64,000 nt of DNA from positions 803,084 to 867,083 of the forward strand of contig NW_019774736.1 in assembly GCF_001039355.2 (NCBI RefSeq), in the 5' to 3' direction. This document shows positions 11,501 through 25,300 of this stretch, piece by piece; positions within the stretch are counted from its first letter, which is position 1, and each line of letters begins with the position of its first letter. The translations under genes were made by a program, and so were the position numbers. This DNA comes from Lingula anatina. Lineage: Eukaryota > Brachiopoda > Lingulata > Lingulida > Lingulidae. The notes beneath the pieces are model-generated. The model saw only the letters and a program-made list of their open reading frames with translations. It was not told where the DNA came from and searched no databases.

Positions 11501-12991
11501 GGAAATTCTGGCAAATTGCTGAGTACAAAATCACATGTAATATAAAAAACTGCTATTCAGGCAAAGGAAGTCTTTTTCCATACTTTGAATGACAAACCCT
11601 TATCAAACTAACTTTAAAAACCTTCCATTATCCATAATGACAAACAATGATTTCATTTATAAAATATTACCCCAAAAATTACTTCAAACAATATAAAGAC
11701 CAATAATTATATATATTGACCAGATACCTACATTTTTTAATAAAGTATGAACCCAAGATCTTTCTGTCTGAATTTTTACCTTGCTGTGAATCTTTTCCCA
11801 TACACCCCAGGTGCAATATCCCCAGGGATTTTTGACTTTATCACATGTTGTCTGCCATATGTGATGTACCAAACCATCTGTACCCAGAGCAAACACCTCT
11901 ACCATTCCATTGAAAACTGTCTGGCTCATTAAATGGGCAACAGGTCGAGTAGTGGAAATCACATCAGGTTGACCATCACCTGAAAATGAGATGATGACTA
12001 CTAGCTAGTAGACTTGAAATACATCAGAGTTTGAAAACTGTAAAAAAGGAAGTTTACTCAAATGGAAATCACTTATGAAATAGCTCTTTAGCAGACATGT
12101 ATAAAATATGCGACCCTGGATAATAAGAAACATTCTTACTTTCTGGAAAAGTTGTCCATTTCTTGTGCTTGTAAACAAAACACCAAACACATTTATAAGC
12201 ATAATGCCTTTGATCCAGCTTGTATTTTTAACTGGAGGGAGGGGTAGAGGCTCATACCCACCATGAACTCTCCACTTTGCCCAGTCTGTCCCCTCATACT
12301 GCCAGGTACGGTATAACTTCCCATCTTTGAAAGATGCATAGCATTCTAGATAACCAGAGAAAGTGTTGAAGATCACAGTTGCATCACTCAGTAAATCCCC
12401 GCCAAGATTTGTCCAGTTTGAAAAATTAATGCCATCTCGTGTTTCGCTGACATACAACTCTGAACGATTAGATGGGGTTCTGTAGAAAACATTATAGAGT
12501 GAGTCTTTCTTTCCTTTAACAACACTCACACTATCCATGCCAGTAAGTGTCTCTGTTGTGGATGGACTTACATTTGTTGACACTATTTTGTAAGATGGCG
12601 AGAAAGCACGACAGCCGCCTACTTCACCTAGGTTCTGAACTGTAAAATGGAGCTTCCCATTAGAGCCTAACAGGTACACAGCAGTAGCATTACTCGGTGT
12701 GTATGAAGCTGCTGGGTTCGATATAAACTTCACACCACTGGGTGACCCCAAGTTCAGCCAATTTCCCCATTTCCAGCTGTAATCGCTGCTGCGTTGACCC
12801 TCTGCACACTCCAATGCACCATTAGTGTCAGTAGCAAAAGCAAGTAAAATATTGCTTGTGGTCAAGCGATCTTCAATCACACTTAACCTTCTCTCGTTCA
12901 CGGACAAAGACACAATTGAAAAAAGAGAAATAAACAAAACGCACGCCGTTAGATTCATTTTCATTTCCGTGATCTTCTCAATGTTTTTCAT
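8550..12991 (-). CDS. Predicted secreted beta-propeller (PLL/tectonin-like) protein with DWIGVF-type domain; 8 exons
   Basis: Coding exons read 12991-12140, 12004-11780, 11304-11213, 10987-10834, 10582-10395, 9924-9788, 9298-9132 and 8861-8550 (stop). All have GT-AG borders and consistent phases, giving about 708 residues. Residues 12-31 form a hydrophobic signal peptide (cleavage near SLSV). M1 (12991) is the first ATG, but M10 or M12 would also work. Residues 40-440 hold five or so Trp-rich blades: W73..W75..W78LNLG, W193TNLGG, TWQ...W237AKW240, HIWQ...WGVW, LWHLWQL...WNGWDLVG. These resemble PLL-type fucose lectins and tectonin repeats. Residues about 442-550 form a beta-sandwich with DWIGVF, as in SKICH or purple-acid-phosphatase N-terminal domains. 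Residues 551-708 are helical with paired Cys, family not recognised. Many N-x-S/T sites fit secretion. An extracellular glycan-binding role is inferred. The exon 1/2 junction is uncertain (see findings). Confidence 0.82.
11780..12004 (-). CDS. Exon 2 of the propeller protein (5' border uncertain)
   Basis: The open frame carries GDGQPD...TTRPVAHLM and the blade motif VEVFALGTDGLVHHIWQTTC, and ends at the donor AAG|GTAAAAATT (11779). The best-looking acceptor (ttttcag, exon from 11979) would shift the frame after exon 1. The weaker acceptor tactag (exon from 12004) keeps it in phase and adds eight residues (LVVIISFS). I chose 12004 because it gives a continuous protein. Confidence 0.6.
12140..12991 (-). 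CDS. Exon 1 of the propeller protein: signal peptide and first blades
   Basis: 284 codons are open from ATG (12991) to the donor AAA|GTAAGAATG at 12139. The upstream in-frame GTG at 12997 is not needed. After the signal peptide come the motif FATDTNGALEC, the first Trp cluster (WKWGNWLNLG), a YLLGSNGKLHFTVQNLG strand pair, SNWTNLGG, and the typical blade ending DGKLYRTWQYEGTDWAKW. This exon alone carries more than half of the propeller. Confidence 0.85.
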
Positions 12992-12992
12992 T

Positions 12993-13075
12993 ATCACGTG
13001 GAGTAGCTCAGGGTGAAAGGTTGACCTTGCTTAACCTAGATTCTGTCCAATCAGCTTTGTCTATTTTTTAACTGC
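12993..13075 (-). promoter_or_regulatory. Likely proximal promoter of the propeller gene
   Basis: Immediately upstream of the ATG lie a CACGTG E-box (12995-13000), the block TTGACCTTGC (a nuclear-receptor half-site on the minus strand, AAGGTCA type, near 13021-13030) and an inverted CCAAT box (CCAAT on the plus strand at 13047-13051). The spacing is compact and suggests a short 5' UTR. There is no experimental support; single sites this short are weak evidence. Confidence 0.35.
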
Positions 13076-13239
13076 ATCGTATTTTCTCGGCTGCTAACAA
13101 AAAATATAAAAAACTATTCGGTTTAAATATGAGAATTGTGTGCTTCTGAAAATTTTAGTATTAATTATATTACAAACAATTTTTTCCTGTCATCAACAAA
13201 GTAAATGTGATCACTTGTATGTTCTTAAATTTATCCAAC

Positions 13240-13356
13240 CGGCGAGCTCGGCCTTACCCTCTTGACATATGGCGCTAGGGGCAAGTGCCTGTAGGTGTTT
13301 CTCCTAGAACATTTGGGTTTTTTGTGGATTCCAGTGGTCTTGTTGCATCAAGCACG
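13240..13356 (+). other. Candidate divergent non-coding first exon
   Basis: A locally CpG-richer stretch (with ggcgagctcggcc and atggcgctagggg) ends in a strong donor, CACG|GTAAGTTT, at 13356/13357. The only ATG in it opens a 12-codon frame that stops before the donor, so the exon would be 5' UTR or part of a non-coding RNA. It is head-to-head with the propeller gene, about 250 bp apart, as in bidirectional promoters. No partner exon can be assigned; the nearest plus-strand gene is the nuclear receptor 33 kb away. Confidence 0.25.
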
Positions 13357-16300
13357 GTAAGTTTCACACATTTGCTCATATTCTCTCATCATAAGTACGA
13401 AGAATGCCACAATCTGTGAGTTCAAGCAATTAAAGTCATTTTGACTTCATGACCCAGTTTTGCGTGGCCATGGGTCAATTTCACATTCCAGTTGTTGTGT
13501 ACAAAACCTGCGTGATGTAGACTTCATTGATGCAGAGATATGTTTTCTTCTTGGATTACATTTGCTGCCTGTTTAAGTTATAGCGAGTGTACATTACTGT
13601 TAATACAGCTATTTATTTGGCGTCTTCACAACGGTTAAAGCAGATATTTAAAACAATAACTTGAAAATGATTGTTTTTATACATTTCGGAAAAAAACTAA
13701 CATTGGAAGAAGTATAAACATACATATTACGTCTTCATGTCCTTTAAACTTCTCAGGATATATATCCTGTGAGAGACAAGAGGACGGTATTGATAAAATA
13801 TTGCTTGGCTTTTATTTAAAACAGGTTTTTAATGGAGGTACATCGATTTAACCTCTGGTTTTTATATTAATTAATGAAAGTTATAGTCATGTGTATGCTT
13901 CTCAAGACGCAAAAACAAAAGCCTGTGGGGATCTTAGCTATAAACCAAAATCTTGTGGGTAAGCATAAAGTTAAGCAAGATTTTGTAGGATATGATTAAC
14001 AGTGGGGTCATAAATAATGGACAGAGAGAGGTGCAGCAACAAATAAAAACTGCCAGATCATACACCGATATTTTTCTGATTGTTTATCTCTGAATTTCAG
14101 TCTTATTACAGTCTGTTGCAGCACATTTGAAAAAGTTGTCAATTTTATATTGATGACATTCCCAGAATGAGGTGTCTCACCCTTACGGCTTAAAAGATAA
14201 CCCCAAAAATTATCGCATGGTTTCTTGTCTTGTATGATATCATGCAGTTTTAGGCTGTCTGAGATGATCCCCATTCCAAGTGATAGAAATAAGTTTCTTA
14301 TCATTTTTTTCATGCCACATCACAATATCTAGCTCCAGGACGAGAAGAATACAACTGTAAATAACTAATTGTTTTAAAAGAAAGAGAGAAATTAGCTCAT
14401 TTATCATAAGATTAATCACCTATACTGTAAAGTGAGATAACCGTCCTTAGGATTTTTCAGCTTCAAACTAATTGTAACTTGTAACTTTGTGATGATTAAT
14501 ATCAGCAAGAAACCATGTTTCGTTTTAGCAAACTTATGAATCAGAATAATTATTGATATATTGATTCATATTTACTTGAAAACAAAATCCCCTTCTTTGT
14601 CTTCTTAAGCATTTGTTGACAAAAACAGTTTTTACAGTAAAATTTTCATTCAGAATATGCATGCTCAATTCCATTAACTAGATGAAAGTGTTGCCCCTTT
14701 CATTCTTATCTTATGTGATTCTTATCTATGATTAAATGGCTTGTATCTCTTGTCTCTTGTTAATGAACCATAAGACAGATGTTTCTATCCTGCTAGCATA
14801 TCAATTTTTAAAGAACTGACAGCATTATACAATGCTACATGTACAGGTAGGATATGAGAAAGTCATTAACAACTGTGATAATTTAAACTGTTGCATGATT
14901 AATGAAACACTGACGAATGTACCTCATTATCATGCATCACTCTTGGACACATTTGGAGTACCAAGAATGGTAGTGCATTGCCCTTTTAGATAACATGCTG
15001 AATATGTGCATGAACAGCCTTGGGTGGGGGTAAAATGTAATGCATTTAATAAACTGTAAGATTGTAATCTCCCTGGTCTTAGGTCTAGAAAATTTTCTAT
15101 GAGGAATTAAAACATAGCTCCAAGTGGTATGGTGTCAAAGGCCCTTTCTCTCACCAAGTGGGAGAAAAGATAAGGCCAAAAGATTATTTTGCTTGCCTTG
15201 CCTCTTTTTTTATAATGCTAGATCTGCCAGTGCTATGTATATCTTTTGAATGATAAGGACCATTGATACCACCCATACCTATTTATCAGTTTTGATACAA
15301 TTATCTTAAAGATAATTTTTTTTTTTAACATCTTACTGAATATAGTTTGGATGCTATAATGAAATATTGCCAAAATAAGATATTGCTTAGAATTTTCAGC
15401 AAGGTATAATATGTGATAATGCTGAAATTGTCAGCAAACTATAAAAAATCTCATGGTTAATGAAGACACCCCACACTGTCACTCCCACCCTCACCTAACT
15501 TTCCCCAAGCACATAAAAGGGTTTTTAGTATTAGTTGCCTAATATACGTTGTTCTGATTTATAAAAAATGCAGTGAACTGCAAGCCTGAAACATTTGTCA
15601 TTCCCAAGGGAATCATGGGGAATCTACACTATCAAATACAAAAGAACCATTTTATGATTTTGGCATCAGAAGAGCAAAAATCCCTGATGTAATGGGCAGT
15701 ATTATATCATCTGCAGCATCACTGTATCAAGTGTGAAGCTCAAAATTGTCCTTTAAATTTGTTTGAAAGACTGCTATTCATTTGTCGGAACTACACTTAA
15801 TGGCATACACTATAAACATTTTACTGAAGAAATTCATTTTTGATCAGCACTTGAAGTTCTCGGGCAATATGCTGCAAAGGAGAAGTATACGCTTTATAAA
15901 AAGGGAATGAAAAGATTAAGATCACAAAATTGCAATAAAAGGTTTCTTAAAGAATCGCAAAATACAGGGTGTTTTTGTCTAATATTATGTGGAGACCATA
16001 TCAAAGAGGAAACAGTAGAAGTCATCTTCCTGCTTGAGCTACATCTGGTAGTTAGCTGAGATTTAAGATGGTATCTTGAGCCCACTTAACCCTGGGAGCA
16101 AGGTGGTCAGACCTGTGGTTAAATTATGACTATTCCATTAGACTGGGTCAGCAATAACTTCCTGAAGTAATTTATTACTGCTGTGAAATACATTCTACAC
16201 CACTATTCACTTCTTACACAAGAGTTAAGGGTGCTTACAGGCATTTTCTAGCCATGAATGTGCTGCATGTGGTATGTAGTTGTTAACAAGGAAATTAAAG

Positions 16301-19300
16301 AGTTACAACACGGCTGGTGTAAGAACCCCTCCCCCTTCTAAAGAAACTGCTCAGTCCCCCCCAGGCTTGTCACTTTTGATACATATCAGGTATAATTTAG
16401 GCATACATAAACTTCTCTGTCCATTATCAATGCTGAAAAACTTATGAATGGTTCTAGTTATCTGAATTTCAAAACAAGGTGATTAAAGTGAAAAATTTGG
16501 CAAAATGTTTGTGTGTAATATTACAAAATTGAAAAGTTTAGTAAAAATAAAATATGTGATTCTCTTTGTCAGTGGGCTACAGGTCACAAGGTCCTAGGTT
16601 GGATGAGGAGGAAATCAATTTATGTTGGAGCATTCCTAAAAGTTTGAATTGAAATGGACTAATCTTGTGAAGACTCAAACTTCCTTTTAACTCAGGCTTC
16701 AAATTGTTATTTTTTAAAGCACTGGCATAAGGGCAGTGTATTTTTTATTTAAGTCAGAGTCCTATTAAAACCAACACATATATACTAATGATACAAGGTC
16801 AAGCTTGATCTAGCCTCATAAAGCCTCATTGCCGTTTTTAACTTGATACCACGAATTAGTGATTTCAGTAGCTGAATTATTAACTTCATACTGTGAAATG
16901 ATATTCTGACCTTAAGAACACTGACTCAGAGCAATTGCATTATGCTATGTTTTGTCCAGCTTTTATTTGGGTATTTTGCTGTTCACACATGGGTTCTTTT
17001 TGTCTCCTTGCTATTTCCAATATGGCAGAAAATGTGAGGAATTGCACATTATAGTTATCAGAGATTCATAGTCACGTAGAGAAACATTTTTCCTTTCTCT
17101 ATTAATAAGCAAATGGATAAACTTCTTAATATTACACCAAGATATAGTAAGGTGGCCTGCATACTATTGTGGGAATGTGGAGGTGAAAAGTGATATTAAT
17201 TGTCATGCTCACTGAATCAGTGCTGATTGCAGTAGGAGTATTGCACTCTTGGTAATCTCTGGGACAGTGTGTTGAATGGGCAGGTGGGGGGGGACTTATG
17301 GTCCGAAGTCAAGAATGCGATGCTCTCTGTATTGATACAATTTGAACATTAAATTGCAGTTTAAATACATAAATTTAGCACTTTTTTAAGTTATCTGATT
17401 TAGGGCAATTTTGTTTATAAATCCTGTTGATTAATACATGTGAAAATTAAGAACCACATCTTTTTTTAGACATTTTTCATTATTTTAATGTATAATAGTG
17501 TGCAATTTTCATATTATTTGTATATTAACCTGTAGCATTATGAAGATCTCATTTGGATTAAATTTTGACTGATAGGTGGCAGTATTTTAGGTTTTTTTTT
17601 TTTTTTTTTTTTTGTCAGTTCTGTGTCTGTTGATAACCCTGTTTAAAGAAAAGCAAGTTCTTTTATACAAGTATTAATGATGAGTTTATTTTCCAGTTAA
17701 TCAGACATGAGACTCAACATGTTAAGCAATCAGCTGTGTTTAGCATTGTTCCCAAATTATAAACCTAGACAGGTTCATTGTTTGGAAGTGCTCGAGGCTT
17801 GTGGCACAGTCATATAATTTGGGGGTAAATGTGGGCTTCCATTTCACCTGTGGAGCAATGGGGGAGCAACACTGTTCCCTTATGCTCTCTATTTTTGTTG
17901 GCATTTATAGATTTATGCCAATTCTGGCAGATATAACTATATGAACCTTATACACAGGCATGACATAGAACTGCTAGAAAGTGACATCTGTTATGTTCAG
18001 TGCTGCAAAGCATGTTGGATGAGTACAGGACAGTAAATGTCCGTCAATGTTTTACACAGCACCCATAATTAAATCCTGACCTTGGGTTTTTGTTTCTGTA
18101 TTAAACTGTGGTTTGATTTCCGTTTTAATTTTATGGGAGTAGAGTTAAACCATCGCCAGTGCTGTGTACATATTTTCACATTTATTGATTTAAGGTTGAA
18201 AATTGTTTGGGTTCCTTTGGCTTCCTTTCTATATAATTCAGCTGTTGAGCCGTACATTGAGCAAATTGTGTGAAATTCAAGTTCCTTCCAGCAGTACTAC
18301 AAATTAGCAAGAATTCCTTTTGCATCCAGCTGTTGTTTTTGAAAAGTTTCTGTCGGCTGGTTCAGTTGTCAGTCAAGGTTACCACTGGTATGGGATTAAT
18401 TTCCCTCTTTGTTTAGAATATCTTTTAAATTGTTGACACAATACCAAAATATCATAACTTAATGGTAGTGTGTTTGGATATTGTCTGAGTCATAACTCTT
18501 CATGCATTAAACAAAGATGATTACAGATTGCCAGGAGTGCTCTATGGGATAGTATAAAAGCTGTTGGAAAGTTCAGCGTGTTCCCACTCAGAAATTATCA
18601 AGTTGCATGTGAGCATGAAAAAAGTAATGAAGACAAAGGCATAAAGCACTTGATCAAGATCCTGAATTGTTCAAAAGATGAAAGTCAATCATGACGCACA
18701 ATGTCAAATCTGATTATAACACAAATGTTAAAAAAATTAGATGAGCCATGCTATCTGGTGTCATGAAAAGTAGGTTATATTTTGTTACAGTTACAAAAGA
18801 ACGCAAAAAATAATTTGTTTTTATTCTATATCATGTAATTTGCCATCTCTTCTGTCAGTGATATTGAATAGCAGGTCATTCTGGTAAAATGTTTCTGAGC
18901 CTTTCAGAGGTCTATGTAACTTGATATGTGGGTTTTATTTTTGTGGTTTGGTTGAATGAAACATATTTGGTAATAATTGCAGTTTTCTTTCATCCTTTCA
19001 AGTAGCAAAAGTTGTACTCACCATTTCTTTTTTTTTTTTTAAACATAAATTTGAGTATTTACTAGAATACTAGACCTAAATGCTCATGATTTTGGTCTCT
19101 TTTGCTTCCTTGTGAATCATATGAATTGAATATAGTCTGTAGTCTGAAATTAAAAAAAAAGAAAATTTTCCAGAATCACTCCCTTGTGCAGTTTTACTTT
19201 TCCACTACACTTTCCTAATTATTTATCCCAGATTTTGCCTGAAATTTTCAAAATGTCAGAAGATAATTAAGTGATGTGGCATTTAGCTTCCAACCCTGGG

Positions 19301-22300
19301 CCACTAGCATTTAGATCGTAATGTATATAAAGGGAAGAAATGTAACACTGCCTGGCCTTCCGCCATTTATGAAACCTGCATGGAATTTGCTTCATTCACA
19401 GTAGCTTACTCCAAAAACTGCAGGCAAAACATTAGGGTTTTCAGGAGCCTATTGACTGGTCATCTACGTGGCATCTTTTCACTACATTGCTTATGTAAGT
19501 GTTCAAGATTTGTATTGGCTATAACAATAACTAGTTAAATTTACTGCTGAGAAAATGAGATTAATGATTTTGAAAAAGGTCATCAGCAGAGGATTGGAAC
19601 TGACCTATTCTTCTACCTGATCATAGGCAGTTTCTTCATCTCTCATATGACCCTGGTTGTGGTAGATATGTATCAGTAGTTTGCTTTTGCATATCAGGTA
19701 GCATTTATGTATGGAGATCTCTGCTTGGATGTTAATGCAATAGAGTTTTGAAAGCCAGTGGGAGACAAACCTTTTGAACTCAATCTGGTGGCATTTGCTT
19801 GAAAATTCTCAACATCCCATTACTCTTGTCACACACATAGGAGACACAGGTGACAGGCTTGTTACTGTACTCATTTTCTGAGCTCAAATGATGGGTGCGC
19901 TTTAGGGTGAGTTGGTAATCATATCTAGCATTCATGCACACATGTCACGCTTGCTCAGTCATTGCTGCTCCTGGTTGTACATAGTGGCAGCAGGCTGCAG
20001 CTGACATTAACTGGGTCAAAAAGGTATGGTGTGATCATCAGCCTCTCAGGTGAAGAACACTGTGGGGACAGACTTCTACATCAGAGGTCGTTCACAGCTT
20101 GTCAGTACCATAGAATTGATAGTAATATTGTTGGTTCTTTTCTAGCAAATTGGTAAAGTTGGTTATCATCTGTCCACTTAAGGATGTACATTATCAAGAA
20201 TGTTTTAAATGGGTATGTGTTTATAGGTCTTGAGAGTCAGCGAGCTAAAGTCAATTTTTGTGAAAGGATTGGGAAATGATGTTACATCTGTTCAGAACAT
20301 AAAATGCATGATACGGGCTATATAGAAAATGGTCTGCACATAATGTTGACACCTGCCACCAATATTGTAGCTTCATGTATCCTTGAAAATGATGGTAAAC
20401 TTAATCCTGAGCAAACCTTTGGCTTTCATTTTGTTGTTAGGTCATGAAAAGCCAAATTTCTATATAAAGTAGTGAGTGTAGAATTTTGTGAGATTTTCTT
20501 GTTGTTTCAGTACTGTTTGGTTAAAGAAAAAATATATATTATGAATATTAGTACTTATTCCACTTTATAGCGATTTTGAAAATCCATTGTGTAGTTGCGT
20601 ACTTATGGTGGTAGTCGAACAAAGAAGAGTCTTGTTTTTTTATGGAAATTTCAAACAAATTTTTTTTTTAAATTCATACATCTAATTACTGCATCAGTCT
20701 CTTGTCATGGTTGGTTCCACATCATAGTCTCCTTGATCTTATCATAGAGACTGAAGCAACTGAATGCACAATTATGCTCCAATATAGTAGCCTGCAGTCA
20801 GAAAGACATATAAGCCCTTTAAGTGGATTGCCACATCAAAATGATTAAACTATCGGAATAAATCTTTATTATTCCCATTGACTGCTCAATAATAAAATCT
20901 CAATACTGATCATGACTGGGACCCACACTCATGTAGGCCAAGTGAGGAAATCAACAGGATTGAAGGTAAATATTAGTTGAAAGGAACAGATCTTAGGTGA
21001 ACCAACATACAACGTAATCAGCTAAAGTGACAGGGAGAATAGAAAGCTGATCAACTCATTTGATTTCAGGGGAAATATTGTGCAACATTAACACACTGAA
21101 GTTGAATTATAAAGTATAGTGCCGCCAGTCCATTTAGGGGTGCTTTGTTCAAAATACATTGTGTCTGCTTACTACCTTTAGCAACTGTTATTTTTACATG
21201 AAATTTACTTCTTGAGCTTGATTGCAAGTGTGTGAAATTGTAAGCGCTTGGCGTTATTGTGTGGAACAAAGACGTGTGCAAACTAGTGGCAAGGAAAGTG
21301 CTGATAAAATTACATGACTTGCTCGCAATTCACATTGACTGAGCAAGAGCCTATTTGATTATTAAAATGAGATTGTGTTGTGACTGCAAACACCAAATTT
21401 ACAAAGCTTTTCACAAGTTTTGAAATGCCTGTGCAAAAAGCTAAAAGGTAGGTGAGTGAACACACAAGGAGAGAACATAATGTATATGGAGGCACACAGA
21501 CTCCCTTAGCTTTTGGAATTAAATCAAACAGGCCAGAAACGGGAGATTACTTGTTCACAGACTTGGTGTACTATTTCAGACTCAAAACCGAGTGCAAGTT
21601 ACCAATGAAGTTGCCCAAGAACTACCAGTGAACAGAAGAAGGCAGGACGTAGAACTGGGAAGTACAGACATCTAGGAAACACAAGTAACAAAGGTCAGTA
21701 GTTAGTTCATTGAAGAAAAAAAATATGATTTTGAATATGATGTATAATATTAAATTTGATTTGTCTATAGTATGCCTAGACAAAAAAATACAGAAGGCCA
21801 AATGCATTATGCGGCTGTATAGTTACAAGTCCAGAATACTTTTTATTGATCTCCTTTTTTTTATGGGACTGTGAGTCATAAAAATGCACTGTACACTTGA
21901 TCAAGACATTTAGCAGTTGAGAGATTTTGCTCACTTGCTTTGCCCAAATCAAGATATACATTTCTTTTTCTCATAGCAATGATTCCATAGCCTTTGTAGC
22001 AGTCATAAAATGATACTCAAAAAAATATTGATAAAAAGGCGGTTCATTTTTCAGCATGACAGGTTTATTGTCCTGCATTGTAAAGCCTGGTATACTTTTG
22101 ATAACCCAAGTAGCAAACATGATCGGTTGGTTTTAAAGTGAGCTTGTGCACAAAATGTTTTTAAAAGTGGAACACAGCCATTTTTTTAAAATACAAGTCT
22201 CTTTATTTATAACCAAAGTATTTACAACATCATTGATATTATTTTGTTTTGATAAAGATTACTTGTTCCACATAAGTCAATCATGTTTAAGCCATATTGT

Positions 22301-25300
22301 CTAAACAATTGCCACACATGGAAAAAAACTAGGTCCTTACTTGCATTTCTCGAATACAAGAATCTTGTTCTTTATTTTGACACTACTCATAAACTGCAAA
22401 GTTTCTGTGTTGATAGCATGAAGTGTTCTGATGAAACAACTCCACAAAGACATTAGCGTGGGAACTAGGGTAATGCATCATACATGACCATGAGAGCATG
22501 TCTATCTTACATCACTACAAGGAGAAAATGCACACTTTTAATTAATCCCTGTGGAAAAAATAGAGGGAAGCCACATTAAAATCTGTGTGGGCAAATTGCA
22601 ACAAAATGTTGCAAGAGTTTGATCTGTTTCAGCTGTGCTCGTAATTCATCTCATAATTACATCTGTCTGGAGCACAGATTTAAACACAGAAAAGCATTCA
22701 AGGGGATTCCTTGTGATATTTCTTAATCTCTGAGAGCATGTCAGTCTGCTCGCCATAGGAGCCAATATATATAGAGCATAGGTTGACAGAAATGGTGTAC
22801 TCGAAGACACACCTCGTGCTTTTCAGGCGTGTTGGGTTTCCACAATGTACTTAACTTTGCCCTAACACAACATTTGCCAATTTACCAAGTAGGCATTTCA
22901 TCAGGAGCAGTGTAATTTGATGCAGGCAAGAAGTTCTAAAGCCACATTCCTCCCACTGAAAGGGTGTGAAGCTAGACTGAATGCTTGGACAATATGAACA
23001 AGACTTGCACATACACAGAGAGTAGTAGTAATTCACAAATGGCATTGATAAACAGTGTTGTTTACAAAGCATAAAAAGAACCTATATGATCAGCAAATTG
23101 TAGGAACAGGTGGAGCTCCTGTGTGCAGTTGAATTTCTAGTTCTTTAAACATGGCTTCATGTTACCTAGCCATGGATTTTTTTCGGGTTTTGCTGGCATT
23201 GAAGTGACCATGCATTGGCATTGTTCTTCCCTTAAAGCTTTGTTCCTTCCTTGGGCTATCTTTTGATAAAGTAAGAAAATCTTTCCAAACAGTAGGAGTC
23301 AAATGCCAGTCAGATCACAAAGCTTGCTTTGTTGACTTCTCACACTGGTCATGTTTCTTTTTATTGGGTGCAGAAATAGAATTGGAGATGGATTTATATG
23401 GTTATCACGTCTGTGACATTCTAGTGCTAAGTAAATACTGCTGCATGGGGTTGGAGAAAAGTTAGTCAGAAACAGCAGCCAGTGTAGTGCTCCAGCTTAA
23501 TACATGTCCTTGCATTTGTTATAGGTAGGTGTGGTATGAGAACTGTGTCCTCTTTGGATTGTTTAGTGTGTTTGTGCTAATGGAAAATGTTGCCTGGATT
23601 TCCACATGGCCCAAGAATTAATTGGCTTGAGTTTATCCCCTTTTACAAATCTCAAGTAACCTATATATTTGTTTTGCATCAGAATCCTGTAGTAAAACAA
23701 ATTTACACAGCTTCCCCCTTGGCTGGTGTGGGGATTTGGGAAATGGACTGATTATTTTTGTTGATGACCAATAGGCCTTTACTTAAACCTGGCATGATAT
23801 GAAGAGCATACATACTTAATTAGTTCAACCTTTCAATTAACAATATCACCACTGTTGGAAAGTCCCAGAGGAGTTTTGGAGTTAAAAATCTATTCGTTAA
23901 TCATTTAATGAATATTTAACAGTTGCCCCTTGTCCAAGTCTTGGAATATTAGGTGGTAAAGGCTGTCCTTTTATGTTGAGCTGTAATCATTGGCTCTCTA
24001 GCAGTGGGGCATTTATGCAGCAGGACACATGGAAAAAAGACCTTAACTGTCAGGTAAAATGAGATTTGATCAGGTCAGAATGGATTATAATGCACACTTG
24101 ATGGTGTTAAATAGCTGCTGATCCATTCTGTTATGCAATATGTGTGTTGATTTGCAGCTGAAGGCACTGTTGGATGGCTGATGGGCATGGCTGGCCTGAT
24201 GAAATGATCAGTTATTGTTTTCTTGATAGGAGGTATGAAGCATTAAAGGGAGTGGGGCCTCCATATGATAATGTGTAAGAAAAGATAAAGCACAGGTGGA
24301 ATATGAGCAGTTGATAGTTATGCATGGCAATTTATGCCTCGAGTGTGGAATAGAAGGGATTATATGATATATGAGGTAAGGTATAGAGAAGATGGGAGAT
24401 ATGTATCTGCCGAAACAGGAGGCATTTTGTGATGTGCACCCCTGCATATGAATGAATTAATTTTCCAGTCATGTTAGTATGAAGAAAGGTACTTCTGTGC
24501 GTGCACTTTAATTTATACTCAGTTTAGCCATTACCGCTTTTATCTTCAATACAAAAACAGCCATTATACTGAAATCACCTTTCTAGTCAAGTTGTGAAAG
24601 CTTAAGGTAGAGTTAACTGTCATGGCAGAACATCTTATTAAGGTTTCTAACCATGAATAGGAAGATATCCAATCCCTCGGTTGTCCCGCTTATTAACCAC
24701 CTTGACTTAAAATGAGGCTAAAGACAATTTCAGTGTTTTTCACTTTTGAAAATGGTAAAAGCCAGCAATGAATTTGGTGACCAACAGCATAATCCCATTT
24801 ATCATACTAACACTGACTTTTTTGTTGAACATGATAATATTTATGCCAACAACCCATAGAAAGAATAATAAAATTAACTTCCATTTTATATCCAAACTAT
24901 ATGAAAAGTCCATTTTATTTGATCTTATGTGCTGTAATCCTGTCTTTGCAACTTGTTGTAAAGTAAGCAAGGTCAAGCTTCAAATTTAATGACTTGTAAA
25001 TTGGTTCTTATAGGGCAAAGAAAGCAGCCCTTTTTCTAGATTTATTAAATATAAATAAAGCAATTTTTCGGACCAATTAGCATTACATGCAGTGTTTTAG
25101 CCATCTCATTCAAAATTAGAAAAGAATAAAAAAATAAAAAAATAAATTTGAAATCTGAAGTGTAGGCTTTCTGTGGAATGATATAGTAAATTTACGGTAC
25201 CAAGCACATTTTTAAGTACTGGTTTTGTAGGAGGACTTTCTTGAAGGGACGTCACTGGATGGAAGCTGATATTTAGAATAGAAAATGTAATAAAGATCGG

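Noticed and set aside
12995-12997. GTG start for the propeller gene at 12997
   Set aside because: An ATG follows six bases later at 12991, and non-ATG initiation is not needed; the signal peptide lies further downstream in either case.
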